From contig JARUPZ010000009.1 of the NCBI GenBank assembly GCA_031213475.1, forward strand, positions 7,225,601-7,289,600: a DNA stretch of 64,000 nt, written 5' to 3'. The position numbers were made by a program, and so were the translations under genes. The notes under the pieces were generated by a model. The model saw only the letters and a list, made by a program, of their open reading frames with translations, was not told the DNA's origin and did no database searches. This DNA comes from Nereocystis luetkeana. Taxonomy: Eukaryota; Sar; Phaeophyceae; Laminariales; Laminariaceae. Shown piece by piece: positions 49,763 to 61,824 of the stretch. Numbering within the stretch: the stretch's first letter is position 1; the number at the start of each line of letters is the position of its first letter.

Positions 49763-50010
49763 GAGGCGTTCTACGACACAGGTTCACCCTAAAAATTCTG
49801 AGGCTCCTCACTTGAGGAGCTCCATACCTTGAACACCCGAAAACTGACTTCGGCAGAAATCAAGATGCATCTCGGCGAACAATCCCATGGCCCAAGTGTA
49901 CAAAAACGTTTTTTTTTTCATTTTTTTATAAATCAAGATTGACATTCCGAAGAATTGGGATCAAGACAAAATAGCGGAAATGTGCTGCACCTCTATCGTA
50001 GAACGGGTCA
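49763..50010 (+). mobile_element. TIR element, family M
   Basis: GGCGTTCTACGACACAGGTT to ACCTCTATCGTAGAACGGGT; colinear with the copy at 40494 (shared blocks GAGGAGCTCCATACCT and AATCCCATGGCCCAAG). Confidence 0.75.
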
Positions 50011-50404
50011 ACTTCCTTGGCAGAATCGGGCAGGCCGCTCCACCTTGGACTGTCGTACCATAGACGGTCTACCAGGCCCCGCATACATTAATAATGGGGT
50101 GCGCCTTGGAGCGGATGGACACTGCTGGGGTTACACTACCCGACGAGATAGTATGCACACCGGGACGATGCCGTGCTATCCCGTAACCCCAAGGCCTTCG
50201 TTGGCGGGCGTTGGTGGCGGGCCGTGCAGGGAAAAGAGGCGATCGGCGTCGCCGCGAGTGTGCCGCCGTTTTTGCTGTTATCGCTTTCACCGGTGCAGTG
50301 ATGGCACACACTCTAGGTATGACCCAATGCTTCGAATTCTTACCTATGGGCAAGGCAGAGCCGAGTAGATAGGAAAACGCACATAGCTCTGCAGTTAGTT
50401 GTAA

Positions 50405-50492
50405 TGTTTGGAACCGCAGTCCGGTTTTGGGGACACACTACCTGAAATTTGAGTAGTTTGTCTCCAAAACGGGACTGCGGTTCTAGAAGGGT
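50405..50492 (+). mobile_element. Palindromic MITE, family D
   Basis: GGAACCGCAGTCCGGTTTTG and CCAAAACGGGACTGCGGTTC, with ACTACCTGAAATTTGAGTAG between. Nearly perfect hairpin. Confidence 0.85.
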
Positions 50493-50997
50493 ATTGGGGA
50501 CGGGCCCACGTCGGGGCCGAGGGTGGGATTTGTGCTTGCTGCAGAGTGAGGGCTGACCAGCGCGTCATGGGCACCGCATCGGTTTGCTGGGGGGGGCCGA
50601 CTACACGGCGCGGGCTGTAGGGACCAGCTTAGTGTGCACCTGTTAGGAGTTGAACGTTGAAATGTGTTTTCACTCGGCACGGAGAGGGGCTGGCAGCTGG
50701 TAACGTTTGTACGATGCCTTCATGCTTTCGGGCACAAGAGTGCGAGCGGAAAACAAGCGCGTCTTAATCCACCGTAGAAACTATATCGGCTCTCTCAGTC
50801 GTCTTGGAGTTGAGTGGAAAGCGCGCACAACTCACGTATCGCATACTTGTATACATTTGTTTTTTCCTTTTTTGTCCGTTCGTCTTCATACCCAGAGAAA
50901 ACACACGCACGAAAGGTTAGTTTATATTCGTCTCTTATACTGCAGTGTATGCCAAACATTTTGCCCAACAAGTAGCAAGCCCCCCACAAGCCCCCCC

Positions 50998-51075
50998 CCC
51001 CGCGCATCCCTAAACGCAATGCCGGGACGCAGCACACGCCACATCGGGTTCCCATCGACCACCCAGGCAATCACT
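50998..51075 (-). repeat. poly(C)-SINE internal fragment (weak)
   Basis: GCATCCCTAAACGCAATGCC and GGGACGCAGCACACG match the consensus loosely. Confidence 0.4.
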
Positions 51076-51694
51076 CCAGCGAGCAAATATAGTTTCACTT
51101 CTCGAAGACGAGAGCACAACTTACGTATCGCATACTTGTAAACAAACTTTTTCCCTGTTTGCCCGTTCGTCTTCATACCCAGAGAAAAAACACGCCCGAC
51201 AGCTTATTCCTCTGTACAGACGGCGCTTAAGCTGCCAGTTCGTCTATCGTACCGAGTGGTAAACATGCACAGCTTGTTCATCGCACGAACGACCACGAGG
51301 GCTTCGTCCCGGTGGGCTGACGCACGCCTACGGCTCCACGTGCATATACAGGTATCGATCGAGGATGTCATAGGCAAACAATGGCAGCAAATGCGACACT
51401 ACGTACTTTGTTAAGGAAGGGGTCCACACTAGCAAATCAGGGTTGAGCTAGCTGTAGGAGACGAAGCACAAAAATAACACAAATACACCACACTCCCAGA
51501 GATAAAGAGGCCAGAGAAAAACACAGACTATAATACCAGGGACGCGTTTCAAGCAAGTCACGGTTGAGTGCAGAGGACACTATCACTACAGTAGGTCTGG
51601 ATACACCTGGTCGCAAAGGGGAAGAGGGTTAAGGAACAGTCGGTAAAAATAGGCGAATGTGAAGGTATTTGACATACGGAGTTATAGGGGTAAA

Positions 51695-52010
51695 ATATCG
51701 ATCGATTACCCAGCCCACGGTAATCCTCGTAACACTTCCCCCCCTCTGAACGGTGGGGTCTTTGGGGCGTCGATACCGTATTTGGACGTACGCTGACCTA
51801 CCCGATTCGTTTCAATATATATATGGGGAAGCGGCAAGATGCATGTTTGGGGAGACGCACGCGCAAGGGTTTGTATAAATTGGAACATTCGAAGTGAGAT
51901 TCGAACCAGTGTTCACGACGACGTCAAGTTTGATGGTTCTACCTACTGAGCTAAAGAGGCAAACCACCGATCGAATACCCAGCCCAGGGTGATGCTTATA
52001 ACACGAAGTC
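51695..52010 (-). repeat. tRNA-derived SINE-like element with direct flanks
   Basis: Reverse complement at 51965-51885 reads CTCTTTAGCTCAGTAGGTAG (box A) and CTGGTTCGAATCTC (box B). The acceptor ends do not pair, so it is not a tRNA gene. Related 35-bp sequences GGGCTGGGTATTCGATCG and GGGCTGGGTAATCGATCG flank it about 270 bp apart. Confidence 0.6.
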
Positions 52011-52091
52011 GATGATCATCGTACATCGAATCTCCAGATTGGCATGACGGATGCATATGTAACTTTGAAAACCAGCCGAATTGTTACACTA

Positions 52092-52252
52092 CTAGAAAGG
52101 GTCGATCTTAACGACACGGATTGTATTTCGTTTTTCCTGAAATTTCGGCATTTATTTCACCAAATTCAGCGAGGGTTGAATCTTATCGAGTAAGTGCCTC
52201 AGTTGGCTCGGGAAATAATCGTCCACCCGGCACTCGTCGTTAAGATCGACCC
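52092..52252. mobile_element. MITE-like element with perfect 18-bp TIRs
   Basis: AGGGTCGATCTTAACGAC at 52098 and its exact complement GTCGTTAAGATCGACCCT ending at 52247; CTACTAG also mirrors AGTAG outside. About 150 bp, one copy seen. Confidence 0.75.
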
Positions 52253-53456
52253 TAGTAGGCGGTTCTTTTTATTTTTCGTGGGAAACCACCTGATTGGAAG
52301 GACACCGTTTCAATGCTATTTCCAATCGCTATCTGGCAGGTTCGATTGTACTGGGACTTCCAAGCGACAGGCTCGTTCAAAACTCTCCATTAAAAAAAGT
52401 TGAGATCTGAGCAGTTCGACTTTATCACCCTTTTCGTACTGCGTAAAAAAAGAAGAGGGGCCTGTTGTGTTTTTCTTACTCCGTAAGTTCCACTCAGATC
52501 GTTCTGCTGTAGCGTCAGAAACAGCCTTATTGCCAATGAATGGCAGAATCTAGATGCATATATATACGGAGTACGATCTATTACACCATTGATCGCCGAA
52601 ACTACTACTATATACCACTTCTACTTCTTGCTACGTAATTGTTTTCACAATCAATCGCATTGCCCATGTTCCTCCCTAGGTACACAATACACAAGGCTTT
52701 CGTTCGTAGGAGTATCTCTCTACTGCTAAGCACAGACAAATCGGAAAAATGGGAACGAAGCCTAAAATGAGAACCAAGCCGTATCTCCAGAACCATGTGG
52801 TGTATCAGATAATAACCAAAATGATCCTGCGAAACCCCTTGGCCAGCCCTGTGAGAGGAGCTCGTCAGAACGGTCATGCTCCATCGCGTGCCTTCGGGTG
52901 GGCGCAAAAAGCGATATACGCTGGCTCTATTGTGATTTCTCTAGATAGATGCTGGCTACCGCGGCGATGCCGAGGACTTCCAGCCTGAGCGACAGCTCAT
53001 TCGAAGGCTGCTGTACAGCCCCACAGGACTGTCAACTATTTTTCTTGGAGTTGTACACAACTGGTTTGCTTTTTAAAAATGAATGTCCGTTCTCATTTTT
53101 TGGTTCGTTCCCATTTTTCCGATTTATTTGTGTGTTTGCTGCACGAAGCGCCATCACGGGCATAATAGGGGTGTGTTGGACGCCCATCGGAAGGGACGCA
53201 TGGCATGGGAAGAAACGGCCGTTTTTATGCGAAGCACCCAACCTACATGTTTGCGTATGCTTACTTACTTGGCAAACAAAAGTGGTAGGTACAAGTAGAA
53301 AATCGCGCATTCATTCGGCGTTGGTTTCGTACGTGCATACATACATACATACATGCTGCAGTTCGTTCGTGCAATTCACGCTGTTGTTGTCTTGTGCGTA
53401 GTTGCTGCGGCCGTGTTCGCGGCCTCTCTCCGTTCGGCGTGAGGAGAGAAGACTAA

Positions 53457-53747
53457 GGCACAGTTACTATCCCCCCGCTCCCCTCGCGATATGTCACCCT
53501 GAAGGACTGGTGTCGGAAGGTTTACCCGGCGGCGGAGCTGGTCGAGAAGACGATCGAGCTGGCGGACGAGATCGGCAACGAGTCACCGCCCGTGACTCTG
53601 TTGGCCAACGAAGCGGTGAACGCGGCGGCCGAGGGGTCCCTCGCTGGCGGTCTTCACCTCCTCGAGCGCAGGCTGGTCCACTCCGCCTTCGCGCTGAGCG
53701 GCAAATGGGTGTCTCTCCGGAGTGAACAGAATCACGGTGGCCCTTAA
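53457..53747 (+). pseudogene. Enoyl-CoA hydratase C-terminal fragment, frameshifted
   Basis: Reads KVYPAAELVEKTIELADEIG then NEAVNAAAEGSLAGG and LLERRLVHSAFALSG, the C-terminal third of a mitochondrial-type enoyl-CoA hydratase/isomerase (fatty acid beta-oxidation). GLVS, which should precede KVYP, lies in another frame (53504-53515) with one extra G at 53516. The family's closing D-x-x-E-G-M segment is replaced by KWVSLRSEQNHGGP and a stop, or is on a further exon after a GTGTCT donor. No catalytic-half exons are visible upstream. Probably a pseudogene; a sequencing error at 53516 is possible. Confidence 0.65.
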
Positions 53748-53779
53748 CATACAGGCCCAAAACGGGAGCAGGAAGGCTT

Positions 53780-54149
53780 CTCAAAGCACCCCTGAAGGAC
53801 ACAGATGCACCATCGATGGGAAGCCTGTCCCCAATCGCGCAGAGTAGTACCCAGACATATGACCTCGGATTCACGCAGTAGTTTCTTGAGATACGCGTAA
53901 TAAAGTCGGCGTTTTTGGTCGGTTTTTTTTTTCACTACTACTGTACGAGCATCCGTGATACGTACTCAAAGCACCCCTGAAGGACACAGATGCACCATCG
54001 ATGGGAAGCCTGTCCCCAATCGCGCAGAGTAGTACCCAGACATATGACCTCGGATTCACGCAGTAGTTTCTTGAGATACGCGTAATACAGTCGGCGTTTT
54101 TGGTCGTTTTATTTTTTCACTACTACTGTACGAGCATCCGTGATACGTA
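53780..54149. repeat. Recent tandem duplication, 185-bp unit
   Basis: 53780-53964 and 53965-54149 are almost identical (a few differences, such as AATAAAGTC against AATACAGTC and the length of a T run). Starts 33 bp after the enoyl-CoA hydratase stop. Confidence 0.95.
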
Positions 54150-54266
54150 CTGCTGTGGTATCGTGTGAGATACCGCTGCAGTATCCCCTGTCTGCGTACA
54201 CCAGCCTCGAGTGCCACCAATGCTATGGGCCATCATGACCCTTGAAATCGTCATACCCCCATTCTA

Positions 54267-54383
54267 TTACGGGGGACCATAGTAAACAGGACCAAATATT
54301 GCCGGTAAAAAATGGTAAATATATAGTTTTCTGCGTGTACAGTATTATTAATAGGTCCTCCTGTTTACTATGCCCCCCCGTAA
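54267..54383 (+). mobile_element. TA-flanked MITE, family C
   Basis: TTACGGGGGACCATAGTAAA to TTACTATGCCCCCCCGTAA, TA on both sides. Carries a TATTATTAATA insertion relative to other copies. Confidence 0.9.
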
Positions 54384-54419
54384 TAGCTGCAATATCTACA
54401 GTAATATATGTTTGCGGTG

Positions 54420-54543
54420 TTACGGGGGACCGTAGCTAAGAGGACCACGCAGTGTGAGTAAAAAAATTAATGGTGAAGTAGTGTAGAGGTTTTTATGTAT
54501 ACCATAGCCATAGGTAGGTCCTATTATCTATGGCCCCCCGTAA
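54420..54543 (+). mobile_element. MITE, family C
   Basis: TTACGGGGGACCGTAGCTAA to TATCTATGGCCCCCCGTAA; only 36 bp from the previous copy, in the same orientation. Confidence 0.88.
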
Positions 54544-54549
54544 TAGTAG

Positions 54550-56055
54550 TGCCGGTATGCTTTGCCAGGCAACAATACCGGCACTGGGTTGTAGCGGCAA
54601 CCGACCGGCAGTAACTACTCAGCACACCGCCACGCTGCTTGATCCCATATGTATCATACGACTCCGCCGGCACTATAGAGGGCAGGCGGCATTATTGAGG
54701 GACCACGACTGAATTTTAGGGGTACGTGACCGTTTTTTTCCCCCACCCGACAATGTGTACTACCACTGCTGCTGTAGGTGGTAGGTGGTGGCGTGAGTGT
54801 TGACCGAGTGCGCGACTACATCACGGGGAAAAATTGGACCACGACAAACAGAAGGGAGAAACGATGTAATAAGCAACGACCGAAAACTTGGAAGTCTACG
54901 CGAGACGGACAGAGGGACTTTCCTGCCCTTCGTCTCCAGGTGATACCAGTAGTAGTAGTCAACAACAAAACTCATGTATGTATTCTTCTTGTGTTGGCTA
55001 TTTTCCTATGCGCCGAATGAGTTTCGCTAAGTAAGGTGGAATGCCCAGACTAAAACCTTATCACGGCAAACAAAACACGAATGTGTTGGGAAGGGCGGGG
55101 GGGGTGGGGGGGGTGGGGGGGGTTGTTAACTTTCGAGGGTCGGTTTAAGCTACTTTATTGTGATCGGAAAACAACGAAGCGAAAATATCGAACATCGAAG
55201 CGTCGGAGACGAATTCAGCCTACGATGAAAGAACCTCTGCGGAGTGTTTGGACCTCGAGAGCGCAGGCTGTTCTACTCAACGGTTCACGCTGATGAGGGC
55301 GATGGGCTAAACCGTACCGCGCGATACTGCTTTTTCGCAGGTTGAAGCGTCTTCCCTCAGCAGGATGCAGATCAATCCACGGTGACATGTTAATAGTGCG
55401 TGTGTACGCGATGCGGTTTCGACGTTGTTCGTGGATGGACACATACATACGCTGCCAATCCTGTAGCAGCGTTGGAAACGAGTTGACTCCCTTTTCGCAG
55501 CTTTGCCGACACGTTCGGGCCTCTATGCCAGCCTCTCTTGGGGTTCGATGGAAGCGTTCACCGTTCCCCTGGAAGCTCCCCACACACCGGTACCACCCAT
55601 TCATTATTGGGAAACGAGAGTTGAAACACATCGGCCGCAATCTATACATACGCGTTTGTATGTTTCGTTCAGTGTGGTCGTTCCACTCCGCTTGCTAGAG
55701 ACCAGCCCGCGCGCTCCTGCCACACAACAGGGTGGGGACAGGCTGTAAGACACGAGAGTACCATTGCACCAATCCTGCTCGACCCATAGTTATGCGCACG
55801 TTCGGTTTTTTCCTGTTTTTGGATGACGAGAAGGAAGGTACGGTGGCGTTCGGCGAAGGGCGCGACCCGGTGTGGACCCACCAGTAAACAGCACGTGGAC
55901 CCTAGACGAACGTTTTTCGAGCCCTCGCGAGATTTTTGAAAGGGCGGAGGCAAGCACACGGCCTCACGCCGCTGCTATCAAGCTATGCGGGGGGTGACAC
56001 GCCGCTGCTGCTGTCACGCAGTGACATCACGCAGCAGCTATATATAACGGCACTG

Positions 56056-56087
<32 letters not shown>

Positions 56088-58640
56088 TCCGCTGATGGTG
56101 ATATGCTGACGCCCAAAACGAAGGAGTAGAGCTCCCCACCAGTAGTAACCGCAATAAAATCGAAGCCGTAGCCTCGTGGATGCTCGGCCCTTGTGTACAG
56201 TGATGATAGAGATCCTCACCCAACGTTGGTGACCGTTTAGAAAACCCGGTTCTTGGTAGTCGTTAGCCGAGCGATGTGGAGCGCGCCGGTGATGCCGTAG
56301 AGTACTGGTGGCGTCGGGCAGGCTGGGTTAGATGCCAGTGGTTGATGCCTCTTGATATCTTAGAAGTTTATTTCCTCGTTTCGCTCTTTCTTGGGGTAAC
56401 TTATTCATAGCGATCCGGGATGCATCATTTTGATGTTCGTTTCGAGATAGTACTCGGAGACACACTCGGCCAAGGGGGGGGACTGCATGGTCAATATTCC
56501 ACCACACGGTCGGGTCTTTCAGGTGTTTACCGGGTAGTCATAATGGTCCTGCTGTACATACATAAAAAATCTTACTGTTCTACCGGTGTGATTAGCCGTT
56601 GCTATTCTAGGGCGCGTCCAGCTTTTCTGTGACAACATGGAATCAACCGGGTCGAGAGCCACCACTCTATCACGTGTTTCGTTTTCGTTTTCCTCGATAG
56701 AGAGACAGAGAGTGTGTTCTTGCCGTGGCAGCAGCAGTAGTAGTAGACGAAGTTAACGGTAAGTATAGCCTTATTCAGCGCATCGATCGTTCGATAACGT
56801 GTGGTTTCACCCTTCCGTTGGGAGTGCTTTGGGAAAACACTGGTCTCCGAGGTTTGGGCTTACGTTTTGGCCCCCTTGAAGGTGTTAGGCCGTCTGAAAC
56901 GTGCTCGTAATTCCTCCCGAGTCGCCGGCAGTGTTTTGGAATACTCGACCTCATGATTGTACCGCTTCTCGTGGTCTCGCGAGGTGTGATCGATTGTTGT
57001 TGCTGTTTGTTTTTTGGGATTGGTGTGTTGGTGCTGTGGGTCACTTGTGATTGGTATGTTGGTGGTGTGAGTCCCACCGTCGACATGATATCGTTGTCGA
57101 TGAACACACAATCAATGCCAATACAGTTTCAGCCTCTCCCCCAGCAGTTAGTTACCGTGGGTACGTTTACTGCAGATGTACGCCGAACACTCTTCTCCGG
57201 ATTAAGCGGATCAGGTTTTCATCTGGTTGGTGCAACCGCACACGCTAACGTTTCAGGAGCCCCGGCGCAACTAAACCCTCTACTCTACGTATGATATGTG
57301 GTGCAATGGATAGTACAACGACTCATCCCGTACGTTTGAGCGGCCCGGCATAAGTAATACCTGGTATATCTACAAAATCGAGATGATACTCGTAGCCGAA
57401 GAGACATATGGGAGATGCAAGCCTGAAGTAGAGATTATATATAACAAGGAAAAGGCTAACAACGCTAATATATGACGTGAAGACGGAAACACATTTATTT
57501 AGATGTGTACGGATGGTTCGTCTGTCATGTGGCGCAATAGTCCGGCTGAGCTTTTTCAAAGGGCACAAAAAGTACATGCGGTGTCCGCGCGGTGTTTCCC
57601 GGACGCATGCAGGGGGGGACCACTGTTCGATGCTCAAGTCTCTCTGCAGCCGTGGCAGCTTTATCCACCCTGTGTGAAATTAGGAATGCTGATCGGTGGC
57701 CCTCTCTTTCTGTATGGGCCCGAAGGCAGACCACGACGCGTGGTTCGCGCCCTCCGTCAAAAGGTTTAGGCACCGCGCCTCTCTTCGTGAGGCGTTTCGA
57801 CGAATCGCTCTAACCAATATACAAGGTATACGAGATAGCTGCGAGGTAGGTGTGGTTTGCTTGCGAACACACGAAGCCCGCGATCGGTCGGGGTCAACGC
57901 ACGTACATAATCTCTCCGGTGCGTGCGCCGTTTTAATGTGAAAAACGTCGGCACACATGAACGCCTCCACCACAAACTTCGGGTGTTGTTGCAGGCTGCG
58001 GCGCTCTGCTGCAGTGCTTTTGAGGGAGCGTCAGCGGGTAGACGGTATGCGCAACTCCCTGGATCGCTTCAAGAAGACCATGTATGTGGAGAGGGCGGTG
58101 GCATGGCGGCACTGTCGTTGTGACACGCATATATATGGATGTGCGCGGCAGTGCGGCATTGCCTGACCATGAGCCCCGTAGGCTCCACAAACCCTGATGC
58201 ATGCCCCTTCAAAAGTTGTTCGGTTTCCTCGGAGAAAGCGCGGCCTTCTGACCCGGGGGTATATATACTCCACCGCTCCCGCTTGTCGGCCCCCCCTTCT
58301 GTGACTGGTGCCACGGTGACAGAAGGCCGCTTTTTTTTATCCTACATTCTTTGTCGGTGAGAGCCACCACTGCCGGCTGAGTGACCATCACATTCCTTGG
58401 CATTCTCGACTCTTCGAGCTTTTTTTTTTTTCGCCCGACAGGGAGATCGTTTGCTACTCTGCAACAACGAACTATTTTGCGTCCAACAGCAACATCCCGT
58501 CAAGTAAGTGCCGCGAAAAAGGGAAACGTGTCACGGGTGGAGGCCGATTTTTTAGCTCTTTTCCGTTTTGTGGCTTTTGTGGTCGACGGCAATCGGCCGT
58601 GCCTGCTTGCAGCGCGGGGCCCGAGTTCGAGTTCCCCTTA
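54550..58640. other. No gene confidently recognised
   Basis: Contains coding-like but unplaced frames: 57110-57294 (QFQPLPQQLVTVGTFTADV, ends in a stop), 57747-57829 (ADHDAWFAPSVKRFRHRASL) and 57995 onwards (VLLRERQRVDGMRNSLDRFK after a good ttgttgcag acceptor). Their phases do not chain. A CTG array is at 56050-56090. Confidence 0.4.
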
Positions 58641-58758
58641 TTTCGGGGGACCAGAAGCAAACAGGACCAAATAGGCCAAATAGGTTGAGCGAAATTAAGT
58701 GAATATATAGTTTCTTGTTTGTACTGTTGTAGGCTTTAAGTACAATGGTCCCCCGTAA
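58641..58758 (+). mobile_element. TA-flanked MITE, family C, diverged
   Basis: TTTCGGGGGACCAGAAGC to ACAATGGTCCCCCGTAA; TA on the left. A duplicated CCAAATAGG near the left end. Confidence 0.8.
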
Positions 58759-58759
58759 T

Positions 58760-61720
58760 GTGTGATATATATTTACTTCTTCTCGTAGGCAGTAAAACGG
58801 GCGGACTCCGAACTCAGTCTCTTCGCGCGGGCTCGTCGCTTTCGTTTTTTGCATGCACTACAGCACCATAACGCCAACATAACCCCGCCGCTCGTTTGTT
58901 TGGGGAATATGTTGTTTAAGTCCTCTCCGAAAAGCGGTACACACGGACGGGCGTGCGCAAAACGCAACCCAACCTGCTCTAGCGAATAGGGCGTCCGTAC
59001 CAACCAGCAGTAGTAGCTGTGCAGTGCGTAGTACGTCAGTCCCGGGGGCAAGACGTCAAAACTTTCCTTTGTCTCCATCCTTCACAGGCGCTCGCCAACA
59101 ATTCCCTCGCGCTCGGCGTATGTATGGTAGCAATGCCAGCACGCGCACACGCACGGCATTGCCCTCCACGTTTCCAACACGCACACACACGCGGACAAAA
59201 TAGTGTAACACGAATACTTGGTAAACCGCTTGCACTCGCGATCTCGACGCGGTATATCCCCGTTTCCCCCCTCCATCGTTGCGGAGGCGGCGCCAATAGT
59301 TAATTTGCTGTAGTACTACGTTAGTATTCCCGGACGAAACCTTATACTCGTACGCATCCGCTCGGTGTAATCGGGCTTGTCCCGATACAGCCAGCCGTAT
59401 GATGGTCTCTAGCGGGGACTTCGTAGCTTCACAGTGGCGTCGACGTCAGAGGCCATGGCATGATTCTCGCGCTCGATGCCGCCGTTCCCGCTAGCTAGGG
59501 GGATCGTAGCTTACTGCAACTTTGCGAATGTCGTGCAGCTTGAGTATCAAGAAATAATGCGTGAGGCAATTCTGGAGTCACCTTGGGGGCCGTGGTTGTC
59601 GGCATGTAAACTGTAACGGGGCATCCCCCGCAAAGGTATGCACTTACTTGTTCGTCGTAATGTCCGCGGTGTATTCAGCCCCGAATTCGGCCCAAGAAAC
59701 GGTGCACATGGCGGTGCGCCGACTGAAATGGTCGGTGAGGAGGAGAGAATATATCAGGTCTCTCTTGGCCTCGGAAGAAATAGAGAGGCGTGGGAGTGGG
59801 TTGTGAAGCGCCGCATTTTTCATCCATTCTTCGAATTTTCCGGAGGGATTTCGTGCCCTCCTTCTGATTGTTGGAGTCCTTCGAGGTGGGCTACCTACAG
59901 CAACAAATTGTGTAATAATCCTGCTGCTGTGGATGCGTTGCTCTGCACAGGTACCAGATATAGTATCCTTCATGGAAGAGGATTGCTTGCCCTTCCTCCC
60001 AAAAGCATCCATCTCTGGAGAGGTACATCGCGAAAAAAAGTAGCATTGACATGTATGTGTTAAATAATAGATTATTGAGTGCAACGCAGTTTCACGCAAT
60101 GTAGTGGTTATTATGTACTGTGCAATAACTCCCTGGTGCGTCAGCAATAAATAAATAATAGTTGTTGTACCACATACCGTACTTTGGGAGCACTCCCTTT
60201 TATTTCTTCGCGATTGCCATCATTTGTACGTGCCCTGGTACAGCATAGTTGTCAGTATAGTCATTCATATTAGTAGGAGGGGGCTGAGTTGATGCTGGTA
60301 AAAGCTTTCGACAAGTATTCAAGTCTGGTTGACAGCACCTTTCATGTTTGTTAGGCTCTGGGTCACACAACATTTATTTACTGGTCATTCTTATCGGAGG
60401 GCTTTTCTCCCATAAATCCCATGTTATTTTCGCGCAATTTTTTCAATCTTCCATATTATCCTGTTTTTTTTTCTTCCAAATACGTACGTGAAATTTAACA
60501 GACGATTTATTTTCGCTTCTTTCTGGAGACAATGTCACGTATAGTGACAGAACGCCTCCGTATCTTGATACATATCTACAAATAAATGTTGAAAACTCCG
60601 GGGGGAAAGCTGTCGGACACGAATGAATGAGCTTTTTATTTACCCCTTTGCACATAATATACCGGACATATGTGTGGGTGTGGTATGATTGGAATATTAT
60701 GTGCTGCACATATATATATATATATATATAATATGTGGTCAGACGGCAAATAATGGAATAACAACGTGAGGTTGTAGGTATACTAGGTACTTGAAAAGTT
60801 TCGTGACTGCTGTTGAGCCCGTGGTCATGGGCCACGAACGACAATTACGATGCATGTATATATATGTATCTGTCATTTCCCCTGTCTGTGGTATGCCTTG
60901 ACTTTGTATGGGTTTGGGAATATCTGCCCATTCCCCGTATGTATGTATGTATGCACGGAGAGATGTAGACTAAAAATGTTACGTAACAAACGCCACTCGA
61001 ACTTAAAATGCTTCAAAACTCACTTTCCACCACAAATACGATGGGGTTTTGTATCACGTATTATTATTGAGGCATTCTTTGATATATTCGTCGGGAGTCG
61101 GGAGTCGGGAGTGTGGAGCTCTGCCTTGCGGGGCAGTCTGATGAACGGGAGGGTACGCCCGGGCTACGCGACACGATGGTACGTTCGACGAAGGTCTGTT
61201 CCACTACAGATATCGGTTAATTCATGCACGTACGTCATGTGTGTTCGTGAAGCCGGTGACAATGTTGGTGCGGATGACCTCATGTGGTGTGCTTGTTTTG
61301 ACAGTAGTAGTGGTGGGTGTACCAGGTACGTACGTGGTTTGATATGTATGTATCTGCTGCCGTTCTTCTCCGCACACGTGTAACCATCAGGATATAAATA
61401 TTGATTCGCTCGAGTTTCAACGCTCCTTACATTTAAATTTGCTCCTGATATAGGGACGCTCCTACTACACATCGTATAATTATTAATGATGGGAACCGGT
61501 ACAAAGCAGATCAACCATACGTACTATTAATACTACCATTTTTTATTGGCCACGTGGGCTGGAGTAATAACCAATAAACCAGAATTTGATACCTAATGTG
61601 GTACAATATATACCACTCTGTATCTATCTCAATAAGGACGGTTGTTTTCGTATAAACAAAATTGTCGCTATGTAATATTGCGGTGCAGAGTGGGATTTTT
61701 TATCACAATTAATTGTCAGT
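58760..61720. other. No gene recognised
   Basis: Composition becomes more AT-rich. A 141-codon frame at 59638-60063 has no recognisable domain. (AT)n at 60711-60731. Confidence 0.45.
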
Positions 61721-61723
61721 ATT

Positions 61724-61821
61724 AACCCTCTTAGGACCTCAGTCCCGTTTCGGGGACAAACTACTTATAATTAGAGTGCTTTGTCCCCACATACATACGG
61801 GTGTGCGGTGCTAAAGGGGTG
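61724..61821 (+). mobile_element. Palindromic MITE, family D
   Basis: TAACCCTCTTAGGACCTCAG and CCGTTTCGGGGACAAACTAC on the left arm; right arm AGTGCTTTGTCCCC and GTGCTAAAGGGGT. Right arm more decayed. Confidence 0.75.
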
Positions 61822-61824
61822 AAT

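Noticed and set aside
51885-51965. tRNA gene
   Set aside because: Boxes A and B are good, but the acceptor and anticodon stems do not pair, so it is a tRNA-derived repeat.
57747-58110. Two plus-strand exons (ADHDAWFAPSV..., LLRERQRVDGMRNSLDRFK)
   Set aside because: Coding-like, and the second faintly recalls a SNARE coiled coil, but phases do not join and both have competing frames.
59638-60063. 141-residue frame
   Set aside because: No recognisable motif, no splice context, ordinary composition.
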